DNA of 64,000 bases from contig OX235270.1 of assembly GCA_944472135.2 (NCBI GenBank), positions 41,416,352-41,480,351 on the forward strand, given 5' to 3'. Positions 35,746-48,600 of the stretch are shown here, in pieces. Position 1 is the stretch's first letter. Every line of letters starts with the position of its first letter. The stretch is from Trichobilharzia regenti (taxonomy: Eukaryota > Platyhelminthes > Trematoda > Strigeidida > Schistosomatidae). A program made the translations under genes and the position numbers. The notes under the pieces were generated by a model that had not been told where the DNA came from, searched no databases, and was given only the letters and a program-made list of their open reading frames with translations.

Positions 35746-37544
35746 TGTTTGTGAACTTATTAGTAACAGATATGTGGGTCTCAAGGGGTAAGTTATAATC
35801 AGTGGTTGGTGGGATAATGAGAGCACTACAGACAGAAAGTACAAGCACAGTGTAACTTCAAAGACTGAAAAATAATATTAGTGTATTGAAAACCAGGTGG
35901 TTTTGGAACTGGGTAACAAGTGTTTGTAAACGTTCTTTATGTGGACAAACTCAAGCAACAAACAGACATAATAATGAAATTCAAGGATGGAATATCCTTT
36001 TATTGTAAAGAAAATCATCAGAGACTAGATGGAAAGATCAAAGGAAGCGTAATCAGTACATTAATGATGAACCAACAAACGAAATGAATGAAGTTGTCCA
36101 TGTTACCTGTTTACTAGGACGCAACAGCTACAGCTAGATTTTAGGTTGCAAGAAAGTGTATGGAAATTTTAGTGAAATAAAGGAGTTGAAATTTTAACGT
36201 TAACATCAGAGAGTTTTATATCGGTAGTCACTGATATGTTTCTACAAGTAAGTGAAACAGCTGTTCTGCAAGCATAGTGAATGCTTTGGATTTTGCCGTA
36301 ATGAACGAATTTCTTGTTAGATCATTTTCCTTCTAAAATATATGCTGTATAATGTCTCCGCATTCATCTTCATTACTGATACTGGTGTGAACATTTATTC
36401 AGTAGGTACATATTTTTATTAGATTAGTTTTGCAGGTGTTAGTGGATAGCTTGAATTCATTGAACTGCTACTGAGACAAAAGATATACATTCTGTATAAG
36501 TGTTGATCCGTTTTATAGTCCATTAGAGACAGCCTATTTACTTTATTCTATGTGCTGACCAAACCAAGAAGGACTCTATGACAGTAAACAAATATTTAAT
36601 TTATTCTGTTATCAAATGTCACCAGTATAGTTTATCTTACTTTTACTGAAAAACTTTCAGATGTAGCACTTTCTTAGTTGTACTTCTAAAATAGTGAATG
36701 AATGAATATATTGAATTATTTCTTGCTTCAAAATACCTGAGTGAATAATATGCCTCGACTGATAACTAGGAGCACTAACAACAGTCTAATCAACGCCCTG
36801 GGAATTGAGTACTAGATAAAGTAGGTTCATGCCAGTGATGAATAAGGAAAAACTAACATTGAAATGCACTTAGCAATCCATCTTATACTGATTTGCCCTA
36901 CGACAATGTGTCCTAGACCGACACTGTAGTTTCTCGTTATGGTTTACCTGAGGAAAATGTAAATTGATCTACAGTTTTACCTTAAATTAGTTAGTTGATA
37001 ACGCAAAAATAGTCATGTCACATTTTATTTCACAGGCATTCAGCAGCTGTACTGGGTACATGAAGTTATGATGGTTATGAAATAGTGTAAATAACATCAC
37101 TGTTGAAACAATAGAAGCAGGAAAATTACAAATTAAGGCATCCGAAATATAGGCATTATAATTTTCAGTTCAGTTCATTATCAGTTTATATGCACTGCAC
37201 ACTAGAAAACTGGGCGAAGGACCAGACAAAGAACACAAACCCTCAAACGATGCCACCTTATATGGTTACATAACCATTCAGGAAGATCATAGTTTACTGG
37301 ACTGGAATTAGCTCACTAGGATGAAATCAACACAATCATAATCAGTGTATAGATACCGAGTAAGTGAGAGGTTCATCATAAACACACACTCCCCCTGTCT
37401 GAATGCATAAGTTGGAATAAAAAGTTTCACTGCTACAAATCAAGTGATATTCTTCTATAATGCAAATGCGATCATTCCTGATTTATAGAAATCTGCAAAA
37501 ATACCCCTTGAGTAATCAAAAAGGAGACAAATTCAGCGAAGAAA
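35746..37544. other. Intergenic DNA without a recognised feature
   Basis: Read on both strands; no exon, RNA gene or known element is recognised. Confidence 0.4.
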
Positions 37545-38035
37545 ATGGATTGGAACACACACGTCTACATTATTATCCTTAATGAATTTGAATATAAAGC
37601 AAAATTTTCAGTGAGGGGCACATTGGTGAAAAGGGAAGTAACATCCGTGGACATCATTTTCTTACCGGATACATTAGCATCACCTACTGAACTGACTAAC
37701 TCAAATGATTCAGAAACACTGTGCTGACAGAGATTATATCTGATAGGTAGGAGGATGTCTCTGTGCCATTTGGCAGTAGCATGACATGAGAAATCTGTCA
37801 TATCCAAGACTGGACGTGTTGGCATGTTCTCTTAGTGCACTTTCGGCAGACCATATAAATGGGGAATCACAGAACCTGAGGGTAATATTTGCTCAAATAA
37901 TTCAGAGCTGATAACCGATTCGTTTTTCATCTTCTTCAGCATTTGTGTTATCTTTCCTTCACTTTGTTCCCTTTGGTTTTTCTGGCTACTTTCTTTTGAA
38001 AATTTTTTTTCATCAAACATGACGTATAAAATTTT
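37545..38035 (-). pseudogene. Penelope-like element, reverse transcriptase fragment
   Basis: The minus strand reads LPSGSVIPHLYGLPKVH (37832-38020), shifts frame, and continues RPVLDMTDFSCHATAKW and MSTDVTSLFTNVPLTE (37565-37825). GLPKVHK..RPV and TDVTSLFTNVP are hallmark Penelope RT blocks; the Asp in STDVTSL is in motif A. The frame break and the missing palm motifs show it is dead. Confidence 0.8.
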
Positions 38036-38095
38036 ACGGCTGAGTTACGTATCAATTTTTACAACAGACAAATGATCAATGGATGTGTTAGGGAT

Positions 38096-38482
38096 AAACT
38101 GCCACTTTGAGGCACTTCAATGTGTGTTTATAAATTCACCTGCCCCTGTGGAGCTAGTTATATTGTCCGCACAAAGCGCATGCTTTCCAAACGCATCTCT
38201 GAACATTATCAGCCATGGTCAGCAAAAGGACTATGCAAGACAATTACTAGCTCAATTCTCGAGCACTTAGTGAACTCAGGCCACGTAGCTCCATCAGTGT
38301 CATCTTTCAAGATCATCTACAAGGTGAGGCCAAATAGTACAAAGGCCGTCAGGTTTCGCCTTTGTGTATGGCAGAGGCGCTGGCAGTTCGTCAATATATC
38401 CCCGAACTCTGTTTACAGAAAACGTTTCTCCAGTTTCTTATTCTACCTTGGTCTTAACCTCTTCACTAGTCGTTCCCTATAA
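38096..38482 (+). pseudogene. Penelope-like element, GIY-YIG endonuclease fragment
   Basis: The plus strand has CVYKFTCPCGASYIV, RTKRMLSKRISEHY, SSILEHLVNSGH and, further on, FVNISPNSVYRKRF. This is the GIY-YIG endonuclease with the extra Cys/His motif of Penelope elements. The expected SYIG is SYIV here. It faces away from the RT fragment next to it, although in an intact element RT and endonuclease are one ORF. Confidence 0.8.
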
Positions 38483-39839
38483 AACATTTTGATTTTTTCT
38501 TTTCTTTTTTTAATTTTTAATTTTACTCTTAGTTTGCTTTTGCTTTAATAATCACTCTCATATTATCATTTTCATATGTTCCTCTTCACATTTGTTAAAT
38601 TGACACTGAACTACCTTTATTCTCAATAAATAGCAATTTTAACCTTATCAAATTTCTAACTTTGTGCCGTTGGGTACCATGTAATTTACAACTTTTATTT
38701 TTTACTTCTAAAACCACTTCTGAGTAATTATATGAAATATGTCACCCCCTATAGCTCAGTAATAGACCTTTACACATTTTTTGTAAATATAAATACTACT
38801 ATACAGCCTGTGAAGATGATTTCATTGATAAGGAAAATTCTCTTCGCTGAATTTTTCTTTTATAGAAATCTATCAAGAGGACTACATTTATGAGTTCCAG
38901 AACAAATACTTTCTACATTTAAAAAGATAAAATTAAATTGTCAAGAGAATATCCGAAAACGTTTACTTTATATTCCCGAAGAATTATATATTCAGAATTC
39001 AAGGGTGTGCATCAATGAGCATTATTTCCGATTATTTTCCTGATTAACTTTGTAGCATTCCATCAATTCAATCCAAATCAACTTATTTTGGCTTTTCAAC
39101 CTGTAATTATATGAATTTTTCGGGTTAGATGCTCTTTATTTTTTAATATTGATAGTTATTCATCATCTACTTTATCAGTCTAATACTATACTTTTGGAAT
39201 TGATAAAGGAGTCGTATGAATCAGATAGTTTGGTCTCTCCCTATAAAACATGCAAGAACATTACCAAGAGGTGATTACTGGTTGAGAGACTTAGCTTGAG
39301 CAAAAGTGAAGACAGTATTTTGAAGAGTAGGATAATTTAGCCAACTTGTTGGTTTTGTTCAAATTTTTGGTATGTATTGTTAGGCTTTGCAAAGCATGAA
39401 CAGATTATTAGGCTACAACTGAGATTATAGTGAAGAATCCACTCCATGGTGTTAGTCATTCATTCAAAAACCAATGGTTATAACTTACTGGTTTAACAGT
39501 TGATATTGCGGACTTGTTTTCATAAGTAATCACATAACTGCCTGACTGCAGAGCAATCGGTGTTGTATTTGTTTACAAAAAATTGAAATTGAACATTACA
39601 TAGTGTTGATTTTTGGATGCTATGCCTGTCAGCATTTATCATCACCGCTTAAAACTTCATATGAACATAACATTTTTAAAGTAGCCTAACATATTTATGT
39701 GAACTGTGATCAAGATTTGACCGGATAGTTGCAGAACAATTGAGCGCCAAGTGGGAAGTGGCCTAATATACATAAAAACAAAAAACAAATCCTTAAGCGC
39801 ACTGTGATGCGTGAGACTGTGGAGAGCTAGTAGACAGGA
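38483..39839. other. Intergenic DNA, AT-rich
   Basis: No exon is recognised. Near 38845 the phrase TTCGCTGAATTT is the reverse of TTCAGCGAAGAAAAT near 37530, so the two sites may be ends of the same rearranged Penelope copy. Confidence 0.4.
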
Positions 39840-41050
39840 ATACGCTGGACCACTGATAAGAATACTCTAGAAGATCTGGATATCGCAGATGATATATGCC
39901 TAATTTCACACAAATTGAAAGACTTAGAGACAGGCGAAAACTGGCAACAGACTGGCTGAAGAAAGTGACAGAGAAGACAGGACTGCAGGTAAACACAGAG
40001 AAGACGGAGGTGATGGAGATGCCTAACCAACGAACTGCTGTAACAACAGAAGACAAGGGCGAAGCAACAGATCCTTTTATTATGAAAATCAACACGTATT
40101 TATACACATTTCACATACATTATTATAGCTTATGCAAGTAGACAAGCGCAGTTATCTGATTGGTTGTTTATCAGAAGTTAGGCAGACAAACGCAGGCTTC
40201 TGATTGGTTGTTTCGGGATTCCTCGACAAATAGAGTTCTCTATCTGCGAATCATATTTTGCCACGTTAACTTTGCTGTGATTGGTTGTTGAATCAGCCTT
40301 GCTCATATTTTCTCACGGCCTGCTCTCACCACACTGCGACAACAACAACCAGCACCATCAACGGGAGCGATTTTGACGGAGGTTACTTCATTCACTTATC
40401 TAGGAAGCACGTTTTCAACTACAGGAGACCGGAACAGATGAAGATATCAAAGCCAGTCAAAATTGTAAAGTATCTTGAAAATCCCCATTTAGTCATATGA
40501 AAAAGGCAAGATACACCTACAACAACCTAAAACCAGTTTGGGAATCTTTTACTCTCAGCATAAGGAACAAGATTCGGATTTTCAACACCAATGTCAAGTC
40601 GGTCCTTCTATACTCGTTAGAAACTTGGCTAGCGTGTCACGAAAAGGATTTCAGACAGTTTGCAGACTTTCATCAGCAACTGCCTTCATCGGCTCCATAC
40701 TCAAGATCAAATGACCAGAAAGAATAAGAAACAAGAAACTTTGGGAAGAAAACAATCAAGAAGTCATCGTTCAACAAATATGTAGGAGAAAATGGAGTTG
40801 GTTCGGGCTTACATTGAGGCGACCGTCGAACGACATCGCACACCAGGCCCTCGAGTGGAATCCTAATTGAAAGTGACGAGTGGGCCGTCAGTACAAAGGT
40901 AACATGGAGGAGATCTGATGAGGAGGAGATGAGAGACTGTAGGCAACCGTAACCGAAGCTGAATAGGACGGCAGAAAACAGAACAAAGTGGAGATGTGTT
41001 GTTGAAACCCTATGTTCCACTGGAAACCTAAGGGGAACAGTAATAATAAA
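39840..41050 (+). pseudogene. Diverged RTE LINE 3' fragment, split by a solo LTR
   Basis: Begins EDLDIADDICLISHK in RT, continues through KTGLQVNTEKTEVMEMPNQ, and after the LTR through YNNLKPVWESFTLSIRNKIR to the 3' end ACCCTATGTTCCACTGG and a (TAA)n tail. Many substitutions and frame breaks. This 3' end is closer to the SINE tails (CCCTATGTTCCACTGGGAAC) than that of the intact element. Confidence 0.8.
40039..40333. mobile_element. Solo LTR with 4-bp target duplication
   Basis: A 295-bp block starting TGTAAC and ending CACCACA (TGT...ACA). It is flanked by CTGC at 40035-40038 and 40334-40337, and sits inside the RTE fragment, whose sequence resumes after it. It carries three GATTGGTTGTT boxes (inverted CCAAT), fitting an LTR promoter. 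There is no internal region, so it is a recombination remnant. The orientation and the parent family (gypsy-like from the 4-bp duplication) are inferred. Confidence 0.72.
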
Positions 41051-42510
41051 AGGCACTGTGAAGACTACAAAAGGCTGTTACATAATTGTGACCACTGACA
41101 TGGTGGAAGTAGACAGTTTTCAGCGTTAATTGCATCATCAATTAGCTCAGAAGGCTAAGTACGAATGAGCAGCACTTTTCAGTTTCAGAAGATTTGAAAC
41201 ATAATTCAACCATCACTCATTTTCTCACAAAATTAACTGACTGACGAAGAATATGATGCAGTCAGTTTCACATTCATATTGAAAAAGGTCTCATTGTGAA
41301 TTTATGATATCAATCTTTATAAAAGAAAATCATTGATTACTCTTCTTTGATACTGTGTTCAGATATTAGGTCAAACCGTTTTAATTCCTCTATTCCTTTT
41401 GCTTTTGCACTTTGTTATTCGAATGTTAATAAAAATTCATTTTCATAATTTATGACCTCTTTACTTAACTTTCGCTTAATATGGATGTTTGTATCTATCT
41501 CATTAAAACTATCTGATATAGTCTTATTCTGTACAGCCAGACAAGATGTAGTGATATCATGGCTGACTTTGAAATAAAAAATTTTGAATTCCTAAGAAAT
41601 TCAAACTAGTAGCCTTGGATTAATTATACTTTTGCAAAGACAAGTAAGCCGAATTAAAATAACTGTCCTCAACAGATGTATTTCATAGACTGTGTGTGAA
41701 GTTTTCACACTGATATTAGCAACTATCTCTGGATTAATTTCAATGTAGATTTCGTTTCTAATCAACAACAGTTAGGAAGTCACTGAAAATCTGAAAGCAC
41801 TGAATAGCTGTTTCGTTCCAGTTTGAGGCTTTCCAGCAGTGCACACTAATCCTTGTTATTGCTATATGACGAACTGACAGAGTGGTTAAAATGGTCACTG
41901 ATGTGACCTCGTAACCTAAAGGTTCTGGATTTTATCTCTGGTGATTTTATAGCTGAGTACTGTTGAAGAGTCTCTAAACAGGAAGAAACAGAAACTAACT
42001 GTTAGTGGTAACATCATTTGCCTACCGAAATATCTCCAAGTTGCTGCACACCATGTTAATCAGGTGAAAGCGTAAATCCAGGAGACCTTCAATATGAGCC
42101 CCAGTTACTGTTTAGTCCTAGTCTGACTTATTACCTAGTTATCCGTCTGACCTTCATAAATAATTACCTAATCATAAGAAAAAGATGTTTCCGTAAAATA
42201 TAAACACTAATTATACAGAGAAAACTATTTCTGTAGTATAACTTTAACAATAAAGCACACAATTCAGAAATTTAAAGAAATACGACATGAGAAATGTGAT
42301 ATCTTCACTATCAGTTTCATCTATGAGATGAATTACTGATCATTGGCTGCATGCAGGACTAACAGTTAGGAGGGGTGACATGTCTAACTTTGGTATTCTG
42401 TAACCTTTTCATATGACCTTCATATTGTAGCTTCTAACTGGCTTGTCTATTGTGTTTCATTATTGATTTAAGAACATCGTATGTTGACATTTTGTCTTCC
42501 TTTTTAAACG
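41051..42510. other. Intergenic DNA upstream of the transporter gene
   Basis: Holds one fold-back tRNA/hammerhead repeat; no exon is recognised. Confidence 0.45.
41785..42010. repeat. Fold-back tRNA/hammerhead repeat, degenerate
   Basis: The left part, read on the minus strand, has GCACTG, CTGGAAA, GCCT, CAAACTG, GAAC, GAA, ACAGCTAT, T and CAGTGC. Stem I has changed on both strands (GCACUG/CAGUGC in place of GUACUG/CAGUAC), a compensatory change, but the core is mutated. A tRNA-like head (GACAGAGTGGTTAAAATGG, CTCGTAACC) follows, then a plus-strand hammerhead remnant GTACTGTTGAAGAGTC near 41956. Confidence 0.6.
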
Positions 42511-42511
42511 A

Positions 42512-42519
42512 TATAAAAG
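42512..42519 (+). promoter_or_regulatory. Possible TATA box of the transporter gene
   Basis: TATAAAAG lies 44-51 bases upstream of the ATG at 42563. TTTTCAG at 42548-42554, 8 bases before the ATG, could instead be a 3' splice site for a 5' UTR intron or for spliced-leader trans-splicing, which flukes use. The sequence does not decide between them. Confidence 0.3.
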
Positions 42520-42562
42520 GGCTTATATTCATCACTGTGTGTGTACATTTTCAGTGATCCTC

Positions 42563-42659
42563 ATGACAATGTGTTCCAGAGCAACTAATTGGAAACCTAT
42601 TTTATGTGTAATTGGAGGGATTATCATCCAGTGCACTTATGGATACTTTTACACTATTG
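42563..42659 (+). CDS. Transporter exon 1
   Basis: ATG 42563, with a second in-frame ATG two codons on. Encodes the N-terminus and first membrane helix (ILCVIGGIIIQCTYGYFYTI). Donor GTACCG. Followed by a 50-bp intron; reading through it meets TAG at 42707. Confidence 0.75.
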
Positions 42660-45600
42660 GTACCGTCTATCAATTGAGAGATCTTAGTGATTATTTCACC
42701 TGTGTATAGGTAATATGGCACCATATATTTTGGATTATCTGAAATATTACAACATGTCAGTTTATGATAACTCTATCATGTGGTTGACATCCGTTGCAAT
42801 GGGATTCGAAGCACTAGCTATGCCAGTTGGTGGTGCTCTTTATCGAAAATTTGGGATCAGAATTGTGGTAACAATCAGCTGCTTAATGCACAGGTTAATC
42901 AAAGCACTTATGTATTTGTAGTCAATGTGTTTATTTTTACGGTCCTTTATACATGTAATGCTGATAATATTAGGAATTATGAGCTACTGTGAATAAACTA
43001 AACAACCTAATGTAATTTTAACTGCTTCTCAGGGTTCGTACACTGTTAATTATGCCGTTATAACCACAAGCACAACATAAAAGCATTCAGTAAACCGTCA
43101 CTTTCTTATGTGTATCGGTGTGATTTGAACAAAAATATTTATGTTCCCACAACAGGAAAATTAATTGATCTCTCTCCGGGGATTTAAGCATATAGATCTT
43201 CAGTATCTTAACAGCTAGATATGCCAACAGTACAGAAATTTCGGGAACTGATGAACTTTCTGAGGTAGCTTTAGATAATCAAGTTGTTTAGATGTAATAA
43301 AAAGGAGAACTTCAGCTACGTCTGCATTTGTACCGGTAACCTGAGCCATGGTGCTCAACCGCTGTGATGGAGATGAAAGTGCATTCATATAAATTTTATT
43401 TATATTATTAATCGCTTTATTAAAATTGCATTCAGTTCACTTCAGCTAGTGAAACTTTTACTCTGTATTTAATAACTGTCATAATGTAAATATATAATGT
43501 AAACTTCCTTATTCAGAATTCCAGTGAATTCACCTAGAAATTTGTAGTCACTGAAACTCCCAATTTGATTTGCTTTTCTAAGGCCATAATGACGTTAAAA
43601 GTTTGATATTTGATGCTAAGCTGAAGTTAGCATCAGGGAATCAATGCTTGACGTCGTAAGCTTTTGTCTAATGTGTCTAGCCATATAAGATGCGGTGATG
43701 TAAATCATAAAAAGAAAATTAAAAATGTTTCTTATCTGGCTAAAACCCATCGGAAATTAAAATTGCTCTTATTAAGAGAAACTGTGTGAAATTTAATCAG
43801 TCAATAACTGTTCGGCTGTATCTATGGAAAGCCAAAAGACCCCATATTTTTTTAAAATCATCTGAAAACGATCTAACTAATTAGGTTTTTCTTCTCTATT
43901 TAGAATCGGTCAGGAAATTCGTGTTAATAAAAGTAGGAATTCACTTCATGAAAAACCTATTTGTCTTTAGATAATGGTTAAAATGTTATTAAATATTAAT
44001 TACGTCATTCTTCTAACCTTGTATTGAAGAATAGCTGTGCCATCAAACAGTATTCAACTGGCTTGCTTATCCATATTTATTGTTTTTACTGTACTACTGA
44101 GTTTCATCAGTTAGGGTCTCTGTACTTAAAAGGTAGGTGTAAACGACAAGTTCTACCACAGTTACCATAATCAGAAAACCCCTAATTATATTAACGGTTT
44201 ACCATGTTGTTTAACATGTCAACTACAGTGTAGTGTCAAAGCATAAGAATATCTTTTCGGATGTACAAAACCTTACACTAGTAGTAACCGGGTGGAAATG
44301 TTCAGGCAAATAAAAGTCTAAGCCTGTCTGAGCTATTCAGTATGATAATAAATTTGTTATTCAAGGGAAAACACGTCGGATACAAATGATAATTCACATA
44401 TTTTCAGTATAAACTTTTCGAGTCCAACAGATTCGTGCGTCGGTGGCACAGTGGTTAGGACTCTCGCCGACCATGCACATGGTCCGAGGTTCGAGCCCAC
44501 GCCAGCGCACACCTGATATCTATGGTCGGCCTGCAAAATTTGGGCTACCGATATCCATGTTGAAAATTCCATACTTGTACCAAAAATACAGTGTGGAATC
44601 AAGCTGTAAATCAAAAATAAAATATAAAAAACGATTGCTCTTAGTTAAAGATGTCTATGAACTTGCAAATGTTGTGCATTGATCAACAATTGATCAACTT
44701 AACCGCATTCAAAAATACTTTGAAATTTCAGTGGAGGAGTTGTCCTTAGTTTCTTTACATTAAGTCGTGGATTTATTCCATTACTAATAACCTATGGTAT
44801 AATACAAGGTGCTGGTTTTGGATTCGGTTATTCAGCTATCATAGCTGCATCAATTGCTGTAAGTGGGATACGATTTCTGTTTTTTTTTTTTATTTAATAT
44901 GCATCTGTTAATATGAAGATTTTTAATTTTATTCATTGTTTTTTATAATACTCAAACAAAACTATGATAATTTCTTGTGCTTTAATAAATATTGGTGCTC
45001 AAATCAGTCAGCCTTAATATCAGTCACCTCAGAAATTGTCATAGCCAGAAAGATTACCACTGTTGAATGGAGCAGAAGTTACTATTCATGAAATGTTCAG
45101 TTGGTGTACTATGCATTCATAGACCGTAACAAACTGTTCACCTTTAAAGTCAATATAACATTGCTTGTGATACACCTGAAACATTAAATGAGAAAGATTT
45201 ACGCTGATAAATAATGTATAGTGCTACTACTAGCATCACAGTTCCTATGTTAATATACTATTTACTACTAGCGAAGGTAGGAATGTAACACTGTGGTAAG
45301 GAATCATCTCATTGTTTAAGTTTATTTCCTAAAAATTTTATTCAACTTGAACACTGAGAATATTGATCCAAGGCCAAAGGCTTACGTAAATTCAGTTCAA
45401 GAAACAAATGTTCAGCCTAAGCCGGCATAACTTTGGTTAGTTATTTAGATTGGTGCAGAAATTAGTATACAGTGCATTGAATAAAATCAGTCGTTATTGC
45501 TAAGTTATGCGAAAACACTATAATAAGTGTCCTAACGGTAGTTATCACATAATTTATGAATGGCTGAGTACCACACTGTATACCACCACAGTGAATAATG

Positions 45601-48600
45601 CTAGCTAACTGTTCAAATACTGACATTTAAAATTGTCCTGAATTCAAAGGGCGTTAAGCAGTCAGGGTTTTAATTTAGTGTTCGTACTTTGGAATATTCA
45701 GAAGATAAATTTTATGAAGTTTATGAGAAATGTTAAGGAGAGAGTCAGTACGAAACTACTGGTATGCCATAACAATTTCTGCTCTCTAGACCTTTCTTGG
45801 CGTCGGTGGCACAGAGGTTAGGACGCTCGCCGACCATGCACGTGGTCAGGGGTTCGATCCCTGGCCACAGATGCACTCTTTTACCTCGCTAAGCCAGAAA
45901 TAATGCTGGTAAAGAGGAGAGGTTGGGCATGAGGCTAGCAACCACATCCTGTAAAAATAAACGCTGCTACAGAAACTTCAACCCACTTCAAGCTTGAAGC
46001 CCTATGTTCCACTGGGAACGTGAAGGAAAAATTATTTTTTATTATTTAGACCTTTTTCGGTGTGCACCTTAGTTTCTTCAGCAAACAGACGAATTCTTAT
46101 AGGAAAAAAGAAAACAGAAATGTACGGTCAAGCTATATTATTTGACATTTCTGATTTCATCTACAAGCTAGAATATTAAATAAGTTAACAGTGAATGAAT
46201 GTTATGTTAGAAACTTAATCTAGGCTGGTTTTTTCTGTAACAGCTAGCAGAGGTCACTGAAATACTTGTCTAGATATCTAACTTTACATGATATTCGGTC
46301 GAATGCAGTAGGCGTTTTTTTTGTCTTCAGTCAATCCCCCAACATAAAACCTCTGTTATATTGAAGAAATACATTATTTACTGATGCGCTTACTCAATGT
46401 CTTAGTAAACAAGTCGAAAACAAGTTGTACATCTCTTTCCAACTTGACAGCTGTGGAGAAATAAACACTAAACGCAGTCAAAAGTATCAAAATAAAATTC
46501 TCAAATTAGTTACAATATTCAAATGATATATTTTAAAGGTAAATACGTTACGTATAGTTACAGTTACTTGCCATTAGGTTTAAGTCCAGCTTCTACAATT
46601 TAAATTATTTAATCCGTTTGACCGGCAGATGGGTAGGCTTTATTGATAATTCACTAAACTCAGGATGTTGCCAAAGGAGTAGGCGAGTATGATTTGGACG
46701 AGGATGTGACAGTTTCTGTAAACTCCAAAGTAAGCACTGAGAATTATTATTGGCACACAAGCAATTGCAGAGAGTAAGAAGATGTAGAAACAACCAAGCA
46801 AGCGTATGTCTTAGGGTAGCAAAAAGTTGTCGGTTAAAAGAAAAGATATACATTTTTGTCATTCGACTAAAAAGTGAACAGAATCAACACTCCAAACGCT
46901 ACTGAGATGACTTCATGTTGGTGAGTTTAAGTATGCTTACTTGGCTTGGTAGGTCCATGTGTCCGTATGTTCCCTGTCGTGCATATAGATTCATTTGCCA
47001 GATCATCACCATTTTCAATAACTAATCGAAAGTCATCCATTCTTAAGACTACTTTCAGAAAAATTGAATTAGAATAGAATTTATGACTATGAGAACTTTT
47101 AAAAAAAGATTTTTAGGCAGAGAAAACAACAATTTCAGCCTGCTCAAAAATGACAAAGCTGTCTCCTTTAGATCAAGTAGTTGAAAATAAGTTGTTTTAA
47201 TATATCACTGCTGAATTTGAAATCTCTTCAGGTATAGGTTTACTAATAGACGATTATACTGGTTAAATGTACTGTATATTCCTGTATCACTTTGCAAACA
47301 TTAGGGAGCCTTTTATAGACAGAAATAATAAGGCTATTCAATTTCATTCGCATTTTAGTATCTTTTCCAGTCGTGTATACAACTTTAAAGATCTTGGATT
47401 TCTTTTTTCGCAACTTGATAGTGGTTCAAAAACCATAGAGGTTTAATTGTTGGCCTGATCATTGGTGGATTCGGTGCTGGAGCGATCATATTTACACCGA
47501 TTCAAACAATCTACATTAATCCGAATAATGTACCTATAAATAATGTTACTAAGTAAGCAAGATGACAGATGCATTGCATAAAATCGCATTATTCGTAAAA
47601 AATATTTTGTTCTGTAAGAGGAAAATTTAATTTTTCATTAATTAGACAGCCTACCTTTTCATCCAATCTTCCAAAAACAGCTCGAACTCAATAATGCTAA
47701 GATTTTCAAGTTGATTACCCTTACAGCCGTCACCGTAGGAAACTTATTTATAGCTTTAGCCACCTGAATTCCGGCTGGATAATTAGACGAACCTGGAATG
47801 TACTGCTTTAAACAGATTCTTCTCTCCCAGCTGAATAAATCTGAGTAAATCCCTGATTGAATGTTTTCCAAATGAGCTAAATAGTTATTTGGTGTTTAGA
47901 TTATCTTGGACTGGTTTATTTAGGTTGTTTCTAAGTTTATGTGTCAATCAGTAGCATACTTTTCTAATTTTGGTTGTTTTCTTGAAAACACTTCGGTGTA
48001 TTGTATTTTGAATATTCTGGTTTTCCGAAGAAAATATATAATCTGGCCACTTTTGACTACGTAGAACTAGTTCAGTATCAGTTAGTTAAACTGATCACAA
48101 TTTGATAGCTCTGTGCTAGCATTGATATCCTCTGTATTTCACAAATCCAACTAGCCTTCACTTTCTAAAAATGTAAATTAGAAACATTTCGTCGATACAA
48201 AGGTATTCAAATCTTGAAGTTAGCAACTCCACAGTGAAAACTATCGCATTTCTCTGAAAGTCTTCTAGGAAAGTGAATAAATCATAGTCAGACAGATATC
48301 CACCATCTTCATCATTCATAAATTCTAACTGAAGGTAAAGTTTTTCACTTCACTGAAATATCAGGCGAAAATTCGCCCATTAGACACCGTTCCGTTTGCC
48401 TCAATATAGCTTCAGGGTCTTGATATTTTCCATCAGACTCCATCTCGAATAATCTTGATACTTCAGTAAAATGAATGCATTGCGTGTTTTATCAGCTTAA
48501 CAAGTGGTTGTGTTTTATCATTATTCATTCACATTCTTCACAACAGACGCTTTGAAGATGCCGACTTAATTAATCGTGTCCCATATGTGTTTTTATTAAT

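Noticed and set aside
46605..46862. 85-codon minus-strand ORF in transporter intron 3
   Set aside because: No family motif and nothing supporting expression.
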